NCBI GenBank assembly: GCA_035999765.1
Contig: CP108521.1
Coordinates: 9,052,001 to 9,116,000, forward strand
Reading direction: 5' to 3'
DNA length: 64,000 nucleotides
DNA from: Streptomyces sp. NBC_01231
GTDB lineage: Bacteria > Actinomycetota > Actinomycetes > Streptomycetales > Streptomycetaceae
Part shown: one piece after another, positions 32,165 through 40,715 of the stretch
Numbering within the stretch: position 1 is the first letter of the stretch
Layout of the letters: each line of letters opens with the position of its first letter
The notes under the pieces: generated by a model
What the model was told of the DNA's origin: nothing
Database searches by the model: none
What the model saw: only the letters and a program-made list of their open reading frames with translations
Position numbers and translations under genes: made by a program

Positions 32165-34849
32165 ATGACGGAGGTACAGCCCACGACGGCCGTCTCGGCC
32201 GCCCTGTGGGAACGCGACGCGGAAGTCGACTCCGTCGTACGGGCGGTTCGGGACCTGCGCGCGGACAGCGCCTCCTCGGGCAGGCTGCTGGTGATCCGGG
32301 GCGAGGCCGGCTTCGGCAAGACGGCCCTGCTCGCCGAGACCCGCCGCATCGCCGAACGGCTCGGCTGCACGGTGTGGTCGGCGCGCGGCGGCGAGACCCT
32401 CAGGTCCGTCCCCTTCAACGTCGTACGTCAGCTGTTGCAGCCCGCCCTGGTGTCGCTGATGCCGGAGGAGATACGCGAGTACCTCGGCGACTGGTACGAG
32501 ATCGCCGGCCCCGCCCTCGGCCTCACCGAGCCCGGCGAACGCCAGGCCGACCCGCAGAACGTGACCGACGGCCTGGTCGCCGCGGTGCGCCGGCTGGCCC
32601 GGCGCGACTGGCCACTGGTGCTGCTGATCGACGACGCGCACTGGGCCGACCAGGAGACCCTGCGCTGGCTCGCCGCCTTCGCCGAGCGCCTCGACGACCT
32701 GTCCGCGCTGGTCGTGGTGGGCCGCCGCCCCGGCGAGGTCAGCGGCGAGAGCGCCCGGCTCCTCGACGCGATCGCGGACACCGCGGGCGCCCCCGCCACC
32801 ACCCTGAGCGCCCTCACCCCGCAGGCGACCGCCGGCCTCACCCGCGCCACCCTCGGCGACCACGCCGACGCCCCGTTCTGCCGGGAGGTGTGGGCGGTCA
32901 CCGACGGCAACCCGTACGAGACCGTCGAACTCCTCGCCAAGGTGCGCGACAGCGGGCTCCAGCCCTCCGAGGGCGCGGCGGGCGAACTGCGCGCCCTGAA
33001 CCGCGCGGCCCGCGGCGGCGGTCTCGTCGCCCGCCTGGAGGAACTCGGCATCGACGCCACCCGGTTCGCCTGGGCGGCCGCGATCCTCGGCACCGACATC
33101 TCCGTCGACCTGGTGGCCAAGCTCGCCACCCTGAGCCGCGCCGAGGCGGTGTGCTGTGCCGAACTGCTGTGCAGCGCCCGCATCCTGACCACGTCCGACC
33201 CGGCGAACGCCCAAGTGGACGACGGCGACCTGGAGTTCGTCCACCCGCTGATCGCCACCGCCGTCTACGACTCCATCCCGCCCGCCCTGTGCACCGCGAT
33301 GCACGGCATCGCCGCCCAGGTCGTCACCGACTCCGGGCGCGGCGCGGCGGCCGCCGCCCGTCACCTCCTCCAGGTCCACCCGGACGACGACGACGAACTC
33401 GTCGAGCAGCTGCGTGAGGCCGCCCGCGACCACCTCGCCGTCGGCGCCCCCGACGCGGCCCGCCGCTGCCTCGAACGTGCCCTGCTGGAACCGCCGTCGC
33501 CGGAAGTGCACGCGCGGGTGCTCTACGAACTCGGCTGCGCCACCCTGCTGACCGCGCCCGCGCGGACCATCGACCACCTCCAGACCGCGCTCGCCATGCC
33601 GGGCCTGGACGACGCGGAACGCGTCGACGCCGTCTTCCGCCTCTCCCAGGCGCTCTTGCACAACGACCAGCTGGAGGAGGCCGTCCGCACGGTCGAGACG
33701 GAGGCCGCCCGGCAGGTGTCCGGGCCCGCCCGGATGCGGCTGCAGGCCGTGCAGTACATGTGGGAGGGCATCCACGCGGGCGAGACGGCCTCCCCGGGAC
33801 GCTCGCAGCGTCTCGCCGAACTCGCCAGGACCTGCGCCGGCCGGGACAACGCCGAGCGCGCCCTGCTCATCCTGCGCGGCTTCGACGCCATGACCCACGG
33901 AGAGAACGCCGAGGAAGTCGTCGAACTGTCCGACCGCGCCCTCGTCAACGGCCTGCTCGCACCCGGCCTCGGCTGGACGGACACCGAGTGGGGCGTCGAA
34001 CTCCCCATGATGCTGGCCTCCTCGTACGCCTACACCGACCGACTCGACCGCGCGGAGAGCCTGTTCACCCAGGCCCTGCGCGCCTACGAGTCGTCCGGCT
34101 GGAGCGGCGGCCACCTCGCCCTGGCGCACGCCTACGTCGGTCTCGGACACCGCAGGCGCGGCCGGCTCAGGGAGGCGGAGGCGTCCCTGCGCGAGTCGCT
34201 GCGCATCGCCGAACGCGTTGGCCGCGGGCTGCCGCTGTACTGGTCGGCGACCTGCAACCTCGTCGACACCCTGCTCGCCCGCGGCCATGTCGACGAGGCC
34301 TGGTCGATCGCCGTGCAGTACGGCTTCGCCCCGCCGTACCCGTCCACGATCGTGCTGCCCGACCCCCGCTCGGTACGCGGCCGTCTCCTGCTCGCGGTCG
34401 GCCGCACCAAGGACGGCGTCAACGAACTGGAGGCCGCCGAGAAGGCCGCGGCCGCGCGCGGCCACCACAACCCGGTACTGGTCCCGTGGGCCGTCGACCT
34501 CGCCCGCGCCCTCGCCGTGGAGGACCCGGGCCGCGCCGCGCGGCTCGCCACCGAGGCCCGCCGGCACGCCGAGCGCTTCGGCACGGACACCGCCATAGGC
34601 GAGGCCCTGCGCTGCGCGGCCGCCCTGGAAACCGGTCAGCGCGCGGTCCGGCTGGCCGGGCAGGCGGTCACCTATCTGGAGGCCTCGCCCTGCCAGTACG
34701 AACACGCGGCGGCCCGTGTCGAGTACGGCATCCTGTCCCGCTCGGCCGGCGAACTCGACCGGGGCCTGGCACTGGCGCGTTCCTGCGGGGCGGACGGGCT
34801 GGCGGACCGGGCGAGCGCGGCGCTGGAGGCCGTGCGCGGGCTGCGATAG
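32165..34849 (+). CDS. Large STAND/AAA_16 ATPase with helical repeat domain, no C-terminal HTH
   Basis: An 894-residue protein. The N-terminal ATPase (about 15-280) has Walker A (IRGEAGFGKTALLAETRRIA) and Walker B (VLLIDDAHWAD). A winged-helix-like segment follows (about 300-370), then a long TPR-like helical array (about 420-890). This resembles LuxR/LAL regulators of the MalT type, but the protein stops at VRGLR with no helix-turn-helix domain. It is cytoplasmic. Possible roles are signal sensing through a partner protein, or a regulator that lost its DNA-binding end. GGGGG precedes ATG 32165. It has no obvious operon partner. Confidence 0.82.
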   Translation: MTEVQPTTAVSAALWERDAEVDSVVRAVRDLRADSASSGRLLVIRGEAGFGKTALLAETRRIAERLGCTVWSARGGETLRSVPFNVVRQLLQPALVSLMPEEIREYLGDWYEIAGPALGLTEPGERQADPQNVTDGLVAAVRRLARRDWPLVLLIDDAHWADQETLRWLAAFAERLDDLSALVVVGRRPGEVSGESARLLDAIADTAGAPATTLSALTPQATAGLTRATLGDHADAPFCREVWAVTDGNPYETVELLAKVRDSGLQPSEGAAGELRALNRAARGGGLVARLEELGIDATRFAWAAAILGTDISVDLVAKLATLSRAEAVCCAELLCSARILTTSDPANAQVDDGDLEFVHPLIATAVYDSIPPALCTAMHGIAAQVVTDSGRGAAAAARHLLQVHPDDDDELVEQLREAARDHLAVGAPDAARRCLERALLEPPSPEVHARVLYELGCATLLTAPARTIDHLQTALAMPGLDDAERVDAVFRLSQALLHNDQLEEAVRTVETEAARQVSGPARMRLQAVQYMWEGIHAGETASPGRSQRLAELARTCAGRDNAERALLILRGFDAMTHGENAEEVVELSDRALVNGLLAPGLGWTDTEWGVELPMMLASSYAYTDRLDRAESLFTQALRAYESSGWSGGHLALAHAYVGLGHRRRGRLREAEASLRESLRIAERVGRGLPLYWSATCNLVDTLLARGHVDEAWSIAVQYGFAPPYPSTIVLPDPRSVRGRLLLAVGRTKDGVNELEAAEKAAAARGHHNPVLVPWAVDLARALAVEDPGRAARLATEARRHAERFGTDTAIGEALRCAAALETGQRAVRLAGQAVTYLEASPCQYEHAAARVEYGILSRSAGELDRGLALARSCGADGLADRASAALEAVRGLR

Positions 34850-34949
34850 GTAACTGGGCAGAGGGACGGTCGTGTTGACGACGCGCTCCTGAGACCACGA
34901 CCGCCAGAGGCACACCGCGGCCCGCCGTCCGGGGCCGGCACCGTCGGGG

Positions 34950-36077
34950 TCACCCCGCGGTGCCGTCCTCCTCCGCCAGCACCCGCTGGGCCGTCGCGAA
35001 GGCCGAGTTCGCCGCCGGGACCCCGCAGTACACGGCCGTCTGCAGCAGCACCGCGCCGATCTCGTCCGGAGTGAGCCCGTTGCGCCGGGCCGCCCGCACA
35101 TGCATGGCCAGCTCGTCGTAGTGGCCGTGCGCGACCAGCGCCGTCAGTGTGATCATGCTGCGCTCACGGCGGGTGAGGGTCTCGTCGGTCCAGATCTCGC
35201 CCCACGCGTAGCGCGAGATGAAGTCCTGGAACCGTGCGGTGAAGGGCGTCTGCCGGGCCTGCGCCCGGTCCACGTGGGTGTCGCCGAGCACCTCACGCCG
35301 CACCTTCATGCCCCGCGGGGCGGGCCCTCGGAGGTGGGCCCGCAGCGCTGTCAGTACTGCCTCCGGGCACTGCGCGGGCGCCAGGTGCGAGGCGCCCGGA
35401 AGCTCGACGAGCGTGGCGCCCTCGACCGCGTCCGCGATCTCCCGCAGATGCGCCGGCGGGGTCGCCGGGTCCTGTCGGCCCGCGACCAGCAGGGTCGGTG
35501 CGGCGATGTGGTCCAGCCGGTCCCGCAGGTCGAACGCGGCCAGCGCGTCGCAGCAGGCGGCGTACGCCTCCGGGTCGGCGTTCCGGTGGTCGCGGACGAG
35601 GTCTGGCACGGTGAACCCGGGCGTGAACCAGCGGGCGTCGGCGCCCTCCACGAGCCACTCCACGCCCTCGCGCCGGACCCGCTCGGCCCGCTCCTGCCAC
35701 GGCTTCGCGCCGTTGAAGTGGGCCGAGGAGCAGATCACCGCCAGCGACGCCACCCGCTGCGGATGGTGCACGGCCAGATGCAGTCCGACCGCGCCGCCCA
35801 GGGAGACGCCCGCGTACGCGAACCGGTCGATACCGAGGGAGTCGGCGAGCGCCAGCACCAGGTCGGCGAGGTCACCGACGCTCGCGCCCGGCCCGATCAG
35901 GTCGGCCGCGGAGCCCCCGTGCCCGGGCAGGTCCCAGCGGACCACCCGGTGGGTGACGGACAGCTCGGGGGCGACCTTGTCCCACAGGGCGTACGACGTG
36001 CCCAGCGAGGGCCCGAGCAGCAGTGGGGGAGCGGTGGCGGGCCCCTCGGTACGGTGGTTGAGAAGTTCGGCGGTCAA
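34950..36077 (-). CDS. pcaL: Bifunctional 3-oxoadipate enol-lactonase / 4-carboxymuconolactone decarboxylase
   Basis: A 375-residue fusion. The N-terminal alpha/beta hydrolase (about 1-250) has the nucleophile motif YAGVSLGGAVGLHLA and the C-terminal histidine in PGASHLAPAQ; it opens the enol-lactone to beta-ketoadipate. The C-terminal domain (about 258-370; WGEIWTDETLTRRERSMITL, EIGAVLLQTAVYCGVPAANSAF) is a carboxymuconolactone decarboxylase. Such fusions are known as PcaL in actinomycetes. The start appears to be TTG 36077, overlapping the pcaB stop by TTGA with GGAG in front. It completes steps three and four of protocatechuate breakdown in one chain. Confidence 0.9.
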   Translation of the reverse strand: MTAELLNHRTEGPATAPPLLLGPSLGTSYALWDKVAPELSVTHRVVRWDLPGHGGSAADLIGPGASVGDLADLVLALADSLGIDRFAYAGVSLGGAVGLHLAVHHPQRVASLAVICSSAHFNGAKPWQERAERVRREGVEWLVEGADARWFTPGFTVPDLVRDHRNADPEAYAACCDALAAFDLRDRLDHIAAPTLLVAGRQDPATPPAHLREIADAVEGATLVELPGASHLAPAQCPEAVLTALRAHLRGPAPRGMKVRREVLGDTHVDRAQARQTPFTARFQDFISRYAWGEIWTDETLTRRERSMITLTALVAHGHYDELAMHVRAARRNGLTPDEIGAVLLQTAVYCGVPAANSAFATAQRVLAEEDGTAG

Positions 36078-37405
36078 CGTCGCTCCAGAGCACGGTCGGT
36101 GAGGGCTGCGGCGGCACCCGTGTAGCGGGCGGGGTCGGTGAGCCCGTCGAGGTCGAGGTCCTTCAACTCCGGTTCCTCGGCAAGGAGTTCACGCAGAGTC
36201 CGGTGTTCGCCGTAGGTCCGCAGGGCGAGGTCGGTGAGCAGCTCCTTGGCGCGGGCCCGGCCGAGCAGCGGTGCCAGCTCGGCGGACAGGCGCTCGGAGA
36301 CGACCAACCCGTGGGTGAGGCCCAGGTGTTCGCGCATGGCGTCGGCGTGGACGCGTAGCCCTTCGGTCAGTTCGGCGGTGTCGCGGGCCGCGCCGCCGAC
36401 CAGCCGGAGCAGGTCCCGCAGCGGCTCCCACTCGGCGTGCCAGGCGCCGGCCGGCCGCTCGTCCTGAGCCGCCAGCGACCCGTACAGCGTGGCGGCGAGC
36501 TGTGGAGCGCGCCGGGCCGCGGCGGCGACCAGCGTGGACCGCACCGGGTTCGCCTTGTGCGGCATGGCCGACGAGCCGCCGCCGCTGCCCTCCGTCACCT
36601 CGGCGATCTCGGTGCGGGAGAGGGTGAGCACATCCTCGGCGATCTTGCCCAGGGCTCCGGCCGTGAAGGCGAGACTGCCGGCGAGGTCGGCGATCGGAGT
36701 GCGCAGGGTGTGCCAGGGGAGCTCGGGCTCCCGGAGACCGAGCTCACGGGCGTAGGCCCGCGGCAGCGCGGCCGGGTCTGCCGCGCCGTACGCCTGGAAC
36801 GCGGCCAACGTACCGGCGGCACCGCCGAGTTGGGCGGGCAGGGCGTCCCGTACGGCCGCCACCCGGTCCCGTGCGTCCAGCGCCAGGGACCGCCAGCCGG
36901 CCGCCTTCAGCCCGAACGTGGTGGGGACGGCGTGCTGGGTCAGCGTCCGGCCCGGCATCGCCGTGTCCCGGTGTTCGGCGGCGAGGCGGGCCAGTGCCCG
37001 CTCGGTGCGGCCGAGTTCGTCGAGGGCGAGGGCCAGCGTGCGCCCCGCCACCAGCATGGTCGCCGTGTCCATGATGTCCTGGCTGGTGGCGCCCCGGTGG
37101 ACGTACGGGCCGTACTCCTCGCCGACCGCCTTCGTCAGATCGGCGACCAGTGGGATGACGGGGTTCCCGCCGGCCCGTGCGCGTTCCGCGAGGGACCGTA
37201 CGTCGAAGCGGCCGGCGTCGGCCGCCTCGGTCACCGCCGTCGCGGCCTCGGCCGGCGCGAGCCCCAGCGCGGCCAGAGTGCGGGTCAGCGCGGCCTCCGC
37301 GTCGAGCAGCGCCTGGAGGAACGCGTGGTCCCCGGTCGTGGCCGCGGCGGGGGAGCCCGCCCACCCGGGGGCGAGCAGGCCGGCGTCCGGTGGGGCAGAT
37401 GTCAC
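36074..37405 (-). CDS. pcaB: 3-carboxy-cis,cis-muconate cycloisomerase
   Basis: A 443-residue fumarase/aspartase-superfamily enzyme. The signature GSSAMPHKANPVRS is near residue 280, and HRGATSQDIMDTA near residue 103 matches the conserved substrate loop. It converts 3-carboxymuconate to 4-carboxymuconolactone, which the fused PcaL then processes. The GTG at 37405 overlaps the pcaG stop by GTGA. Context (pcaH, pcaG upstream; pcaL downstream) distinguishes it from adenylosuccinate lyase. Confidence 0.9.
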   Translation of the reverse strand: MTSAPPDAGLLAPGWAGSPAAATTGDHAFLQALLDAEAALTRTLAALGLAPAEAATAVTEAADAGRFDVRSLAERARAGGNPVIPLVADLTKAVGEEYGPYVHRGATSQDIMDTATMLVAGRTLALALDELGRTERALARLAAEHRDTAMPGRTLTQHAVPTTFGLKAAGWRSLALDARDRVAAVRDALPAQLGGAAGTLAAFQAYGAADPAALPRAYARELGLREPELPWHTLRTPIADLAGSLAFTAGALGKIAEDVLTLSRTEIAEVTEGSGGGSSAMPHKANPVRSTLVAAAARRAPQLAATLYGSLAAQDERPAGAWHAEWEPLRDLLRLVGGAARDTAELTEGLRVHADAMREHLGLTHGLVVSERLSAELAPLLGRARAKELLTDLALRTYGEHRTLRELLAEEPELKDLDLDGLTDPARYTGAAAALTDRALERR

Positions 37406-38007
37406 TGGAACTCCAGGAAGACCGTCTCGCCTTCGCCCTGAAGGCGGATGTCGAAACGGTACGTGCCGTCGCCCTGCGAGGCGGCGATCAGCGTGTCGCG
37501 CCGCGGAGCGTCCAGCCGCGCGAGCAGCGGGTCCCCGGCGAGCGCCGCGTCGTCGCCCGGCAGGTAGATCCGGGTGTACAGGTGCACCAGCAGCCCGCGC
37601 GCGAACACGCACACACTGAGGTACGGGGCGCTCTGCCCGCGGGCGCCGGGCCAGAGGGTGCGCGCGGACCAGTGGCCGTTGGCGTCGGTCTGGACGCGGC
37701 CCCAGCCGGTGAACTCCACGCCGTTGCGGCCGAGGAAGCCGCCGCTCGCCGGGTCGCGCCGCATCGAGCCGTCCACCGTCGGCAGGTTGCCGTCCGGGTC
37801 CGGACCCCACAGCTCCACGAACGCGTCCGGTAGCGGGTTGCCCTCGCCGTCGTACACGTACCCCTGTACGGCGATCGTGTCCGGGTGGCCGATTGGGGCG
37901 ATGTCGCCGCCGCCCGGGAACGGCAGGGCATGGCCGTAGAACGGGCCGACCGTGTGCGACGGGGTGGGCAGCACGGTCTCCGGACGGCTTGTGTCGATCC
38001 GTGTCAT
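37402..38007 (-). CDS. pcaG: Protocatechuate 3,4-dioxygenase alpha subunit
   Basis: A 201-residue intradiol dioxygenase subunit. It begins with the family's PSHTVGPFYGHALPF segment and has the core VELWGPDPDGNLPTVDG, but lacks the full set of iron ligands, as usual for the alpha chain. It pairs with PcaH to open the protocatechuate ring between the hydroxyls. It starts 6 bp after pcaH ends. Confidence 0.92.
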   Translation of the reverse strand: MTRIDTSRPETVLPTPSHTVGPFYGHALPFPGGGDIAPIGHPDTIAVQGYVYDGEGNPLPDAFVELWGPDPDGNLPTVDGSMRRDPASGGFLGRNGVEFTGWGRVQTDANGHWSARTLWPGARGQSAPYLSVCVFARGLLVHLYTRIYLPGDDAALAGDPLLARLDAPRRDTLIAASQGDGTYRFDIRLQGEGETVFLEFQ

Positions 38008-38013
38008 GGCAGG

Positions 38014-38787
38014 TCAGCGTCCTTCTTCGATCCAGGTGGCGTTCGGGCCGTCGAGCACGATGTCCCAGTGGTAGCCCATCGAGAACTCCGGCACGGACAG
38101 GCTGTGGTCGTACGTCGCCACCAGCCGCTGCCGGGCGGTGTCGTCCGTCACCGACTGGATGATCGGGTCGTACGGGAACAGCGGGTCGCTCGGGAAGTAC
38201 ATCTGCGTCACGAGCCGCTGGGTGAACGCCGAACCGAACAGTGAGAAGTGGATGTGGGCCGGCCGCCAGGCGTTGACGTGCTGGCGCCACGGGTACGGGC
38301 CCGGCTGCACGGTGGTGAACCGGTAGAAGCCGCTGTCGTCGGTGAGCGTGCGGCCGACGCCGGTGAAGTTGGGGTCCAGCGGGGCGTCGTGCTGCTCGCG
38401 CTGGTGCGCGTAACGGCCGGCCGAGTTCGCCTGCCAGATCTCGACCAGTTGGCCCCGGATCGGGCGCCCGCCGCGGTCCAGCAGCCGGCCGGAGACGGTG
38501 ATGCGCTCGCCGATCGGCTCGCCGTTGTGCTGCCGGGTGAGGTCGTTGTCGATCTCGGTGACGTCCCGCTCCCCGAAGGCGGGGGAGGACAGCTCCACCA
38601 GCTCCGGGTCCTTGCTGACGTCGATCGCGATCGGCGGCTGCTTCGGGTGCCGCAGCACCGAGGAGCGGTAGGGGGCGTAGTCGCGCCGCGGCTGGTGCTC
38701 GACGGGGGCGCCCTCGGCGATCCGCTTCTCGTACGCGGCGTGCTCGGCCGCGATCTCCAGGTCGATGTCGTGTTGGGTCAGAGGCAT
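38014..38787 (-). CDS. pcaH: Protocatechuate 3,4-dioxygenase beta subunit
   Basis: A 257-residue subunit carrying the ferric iron. The probable ligands are Tyr in AGRYAHQ, Tyr in GPYPWRQHVNAWR and two His in AHIHFSLFG. The N-terminal PcaH-specific domain (about 1-55; QPRRDYAPYRSSVLRHP) is present. It is first in the pcaHGBL operon, transcribed away from a MarR-type regulator. Protocatechuate is the likely inducer source, from lignin-type aromatics. Confidence 0.92.
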   Translation of the reverse strand: MPLTQHDIDLEIAAEHAAYEKRIAEGAPVEHQPRRDYAPYRSSVLRHPKQPPIAIDVSKDPELVELSSPAFGERDVTEIDNDLTRQHNGEPIGERITVSGRLLDRGGRPIRGQLVEIWQANSAGRYAHQREQHDAPLDPNFTGVGRTLTDDSGFYRFTTVQPGPYPWRQHVNAWRPAHIHFSLFGSAFTQRLVTQMYFPSDPLFPYDPIIQSVTDDTARQRLVATYDHSLSVPEFSMGYHWDIVLDGPNATWIEEGR

Positions 38788-38876
38788 GGGGCTTCCTGGG
38801 GGTCGGACGGTCTCGTCGAAGTCGGGGGCGGTACCGCGCCCTTTTGTCGAGCAATCAGCCCAGCAATTAGTCAGGG

Positions 38877-38893
38877 CACTGATTATTTCAGTG
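38877..38893. promoter_or_regulatory. Palindromic operator candidate between pcaH and its MarR regulator
   Basis: CACTGA-TTATT-TCAGTG is a 17-bp inverted repeat in an AT-rich patch of the 261-bp divergent region. CAATCAG and CAATTAG lie just beside it on the pcaH side. MarR proteins typically bind such 16-20 bp AT-rich palindromes. A second loose dyad (TATTGTT ... AACGAATA) lies close to the MarR start, near 39008-39031. Confidence 0.5.
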
Positions 38894-39048
38894 TGGTGTG
38901 CTTCACGCTGCCACCGGAGGGACGCGGCGTCAATACCCGGCAGAAGTGCGTGCTCAGCTCATATGTACACACCGCCGAGCACCGCAGACAGCGGAGTCGC
39001 AGCCCGGTATTGTTCAGTACACCAACGAATACGACCTCGGGAGCGCAC

Positions 39049-39513
39049 ATGGGCGCGGTGGACCTCTCCACCCACCCCGGGCACCTGGCCCGGCGGCTTC
39101 AGCAGGCGCACTACCTGTTGTGGAACACGATGGTCTCCGAGGAGATCACCTCTCCGCAGTTCGCGGTCCTGAACGCGCTGGTGGCGGAGCCCGGCCTCGA
39201 CCAGCGCACGGTGGGGGAGCGGGTCGGCCTCGACCGCTCCACCATCGCCGAGGTGATCAGCCGCCTGGGCCGGCGAGGACTGCTCGACAAGGCACGTGAC
39301 GCGCGGGACGGCCGGCGCTTCCTGCTGCGCCCGACCGACGACGGGCTGCGCACCCACAGCAAGCTCACCCTGCGCACGGCCCGGATGAACCAGGTGTTCC
39401 TGGCCCCGCTCTCGGCCGAGGAGCAGACCGTCTTCTTCGATCTCATCCGGCGGGTCTCGGACGCCGCCGAGGGGCTCCGCAATCCCACGGAACCCCTCGC
39501 CGCCCGGCCCTGA
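39049..39513 (+). CDS. MarR-family regulator, probable pca regulator
   Basis: A 154-residue MarR protein with a winged helix (TSPQFAVLNALVAEPGLDQRTVGERVGLDRSTIAEVISRL across about 37-76, then the wing RDARDGRRFLLRPTDDG). GGGAG precedes the ATG. It is divergent from pcaHGBL and probably represses that operon, releasing in the presence of protocatechuate or a related aromatic acid, as described for PcaV in S. coelicolor. The length and layout match PcaV-type proteins, but orthology was not tested. Confidence 0.85.
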   Translation: MGAVDLSTHPGHLARRLQQAHYLLWNTMVSEEITSPQFAVLNALVAEPGLDQRTVGERVGLDRSTIAEVISRLGRRGLLDKARDARDGRRFLLRPTDDGLRTHSKLTLRTARMNQVFLAPLSAEEQTVFFDLIRRVSDAAEGLRNPTEPLAARP

Positions 39514-39528
39514 GGTCTCGCGGGCGAC

Positions 39529-40518
39529 TCAGGCCTTGGTGAACACCACCCACACCTGACCCTGGGCGAAGTTCACCGGCTTGCCGTCCGCCGTCGTGAA
39601 GTCCGTTCCGTCGGTGGCCGAGGCGCGCTTCCAGTTCACGTCGTAGGCCTGTCCGTCGCGCAGCACCTCCGCCTTCCCCGCGCCGACGGTCTCGGTGTAC
39701 GGCGTGTTGTTGCCGAGGAAGTCGTGGAAGGCGGACGCGCGTACCTTCACGTGCTGCACGACGACCGTGGCCGGCGCCATGCGCTTCCCGTCGGTCGTCT
39801 TGGCCGGTGTGCCGTCCATCGAGACCAGCCAGCGAGCCTGGTCCGCGGACCAGGTGAAGGTGAAGCGGGCCGCGGGGTAGCGCACGGTCCGCGACTTCTC
39901 GGGCTGTCCGCCCCCGGGTGCGGCGCCGTAGTGGAAGCCGGTCGTCAGCGCGTCGGCGCCCGGTGCGGAGGAAAGCAGCTTGTTCGGACGAAGGTAGAGG
40001 TTGTGCGGGGCCGGCTTGTCGGTGTCGCGGTAGTAGGCGTCGGCCACCTTCCCGGGCGTCTGCCCGTCCAGCGGGGCCTTGTTGATCAGCGGCATCAGCC
40101 TGCTCTGCGCCCCGGAGAAGGCGAGCGTCGGTCGCTCGAACTGGCGCAGCAGCTCCAGGTCCGACTCGCGTGCGCTGCGCACGGGTCCTATGGCCTTCGG
40201 CAGCTTCGTCGCGTACACCGCCATCAGCCGGCTCAGGCCGCCCTCGACCTGCTCGGCGTACACGATGTCAGCGGAGTTCAGGCCGGTCTGCGGTCTGGCC
40301 GCCGCCGCGTTGTCGATCTTCACGGCCAGGGGGGAGTCGCCGCCTCGCCCGCTCTCGGCCGGGCTGGGGCTCTGGCTCTGTCGGGGCGGCGGCTTGCCGC
40401 GGCTGTCGTCGACGGAGTCGCGCCCCCCTGTGCAGCCCGCCGCCAGTGAGGCCGTCACCGTGGCGGCCAGCAGCGCCGCTGCCATGACGGTGCGGCGCGT
40501 GTGTGCCTTCTGCCCCAT
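39529..40518 (-). CDS. DUF3048 domain lipoprotein
   Basis: A protein of about 329 residues. A basic start and hydrophobic signal end at SLAAGCTGG, a probable lipobox. The mature region begins with a Pro/Ser-rich spacer and then the DUF3048 N-terminal block (KIDNAAAARPQTGLNSADIVYAEQVEGGLSRLMAVY, given here in part) and the C-terminal block (RYPAARFTFTWSADQARW). The function is unknown; related proteins include YerB of Bacillus. The start is ambiguous: GTG 40524 and GTG 40533 are also in frame. It is convergent with the MarR gene. Confidence 0.82.
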   Translation of the reverse strand: MGQKAHTRRTVMAAALLAATVTASLAAGCTGGRDSVDDSRGKPPPRQSQSPSPAESGRGGDSPLAVKIDNAAAARPQTGLNSADIVYAEQVEGGLSRLMAVYATKLPKAIGPVRSARESDLELLRQFERPTLAFSGAQSRLMPLINKAPLDGQTPGKVADAYYRDTDKPAPHNLYLRPNKLLSSAPGADALTTGFHYGAAPGGGQPEKSRTVRYPAARFTFTWSADQARWLVSMDGTPAKTTDGKRMAPATVVVQHVKVRASAFHDFLGNNTPYTETVGAGKAEVLRDGQAYDVNWKRASATDGTDFTTADGKPVNFAQGQVWVVFTKA

Positions 40519-40715
40519 ACTCACCGTGGCCACCCGTCTCGTGTCATTTCTTGTGCGCTTATACGTTCATTGTGCCCATACCCGCCCGATTCTGATGGCG
40601 CGCGTCCAATGGGCCGATCGGCCCAGGCCCGGCGGTTCGTGGTGAGGGACTCGGGTACCCGGGCCGCACGGCAGACCGAGGACCCGGACACGTCCACGTG
40701 ACTCAGGGAGTGGTG

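Noticed and set aside
32165..34849. STAND ATPase as an Avs-type antiphage protein
   Set aside because: The ATPase and repeat region resemble MalT/LAL-type regulators more than Avs proteins, and there is no N-terminal effector domain or defence neighbour.
32060..35101. A 1000-codon open frame opposite the STAND ATPase gene
   Set aside because: It is Gly/Arg/Val rich with no domain pattern and has the composition of an antisense shadow of a GC-rich gene.
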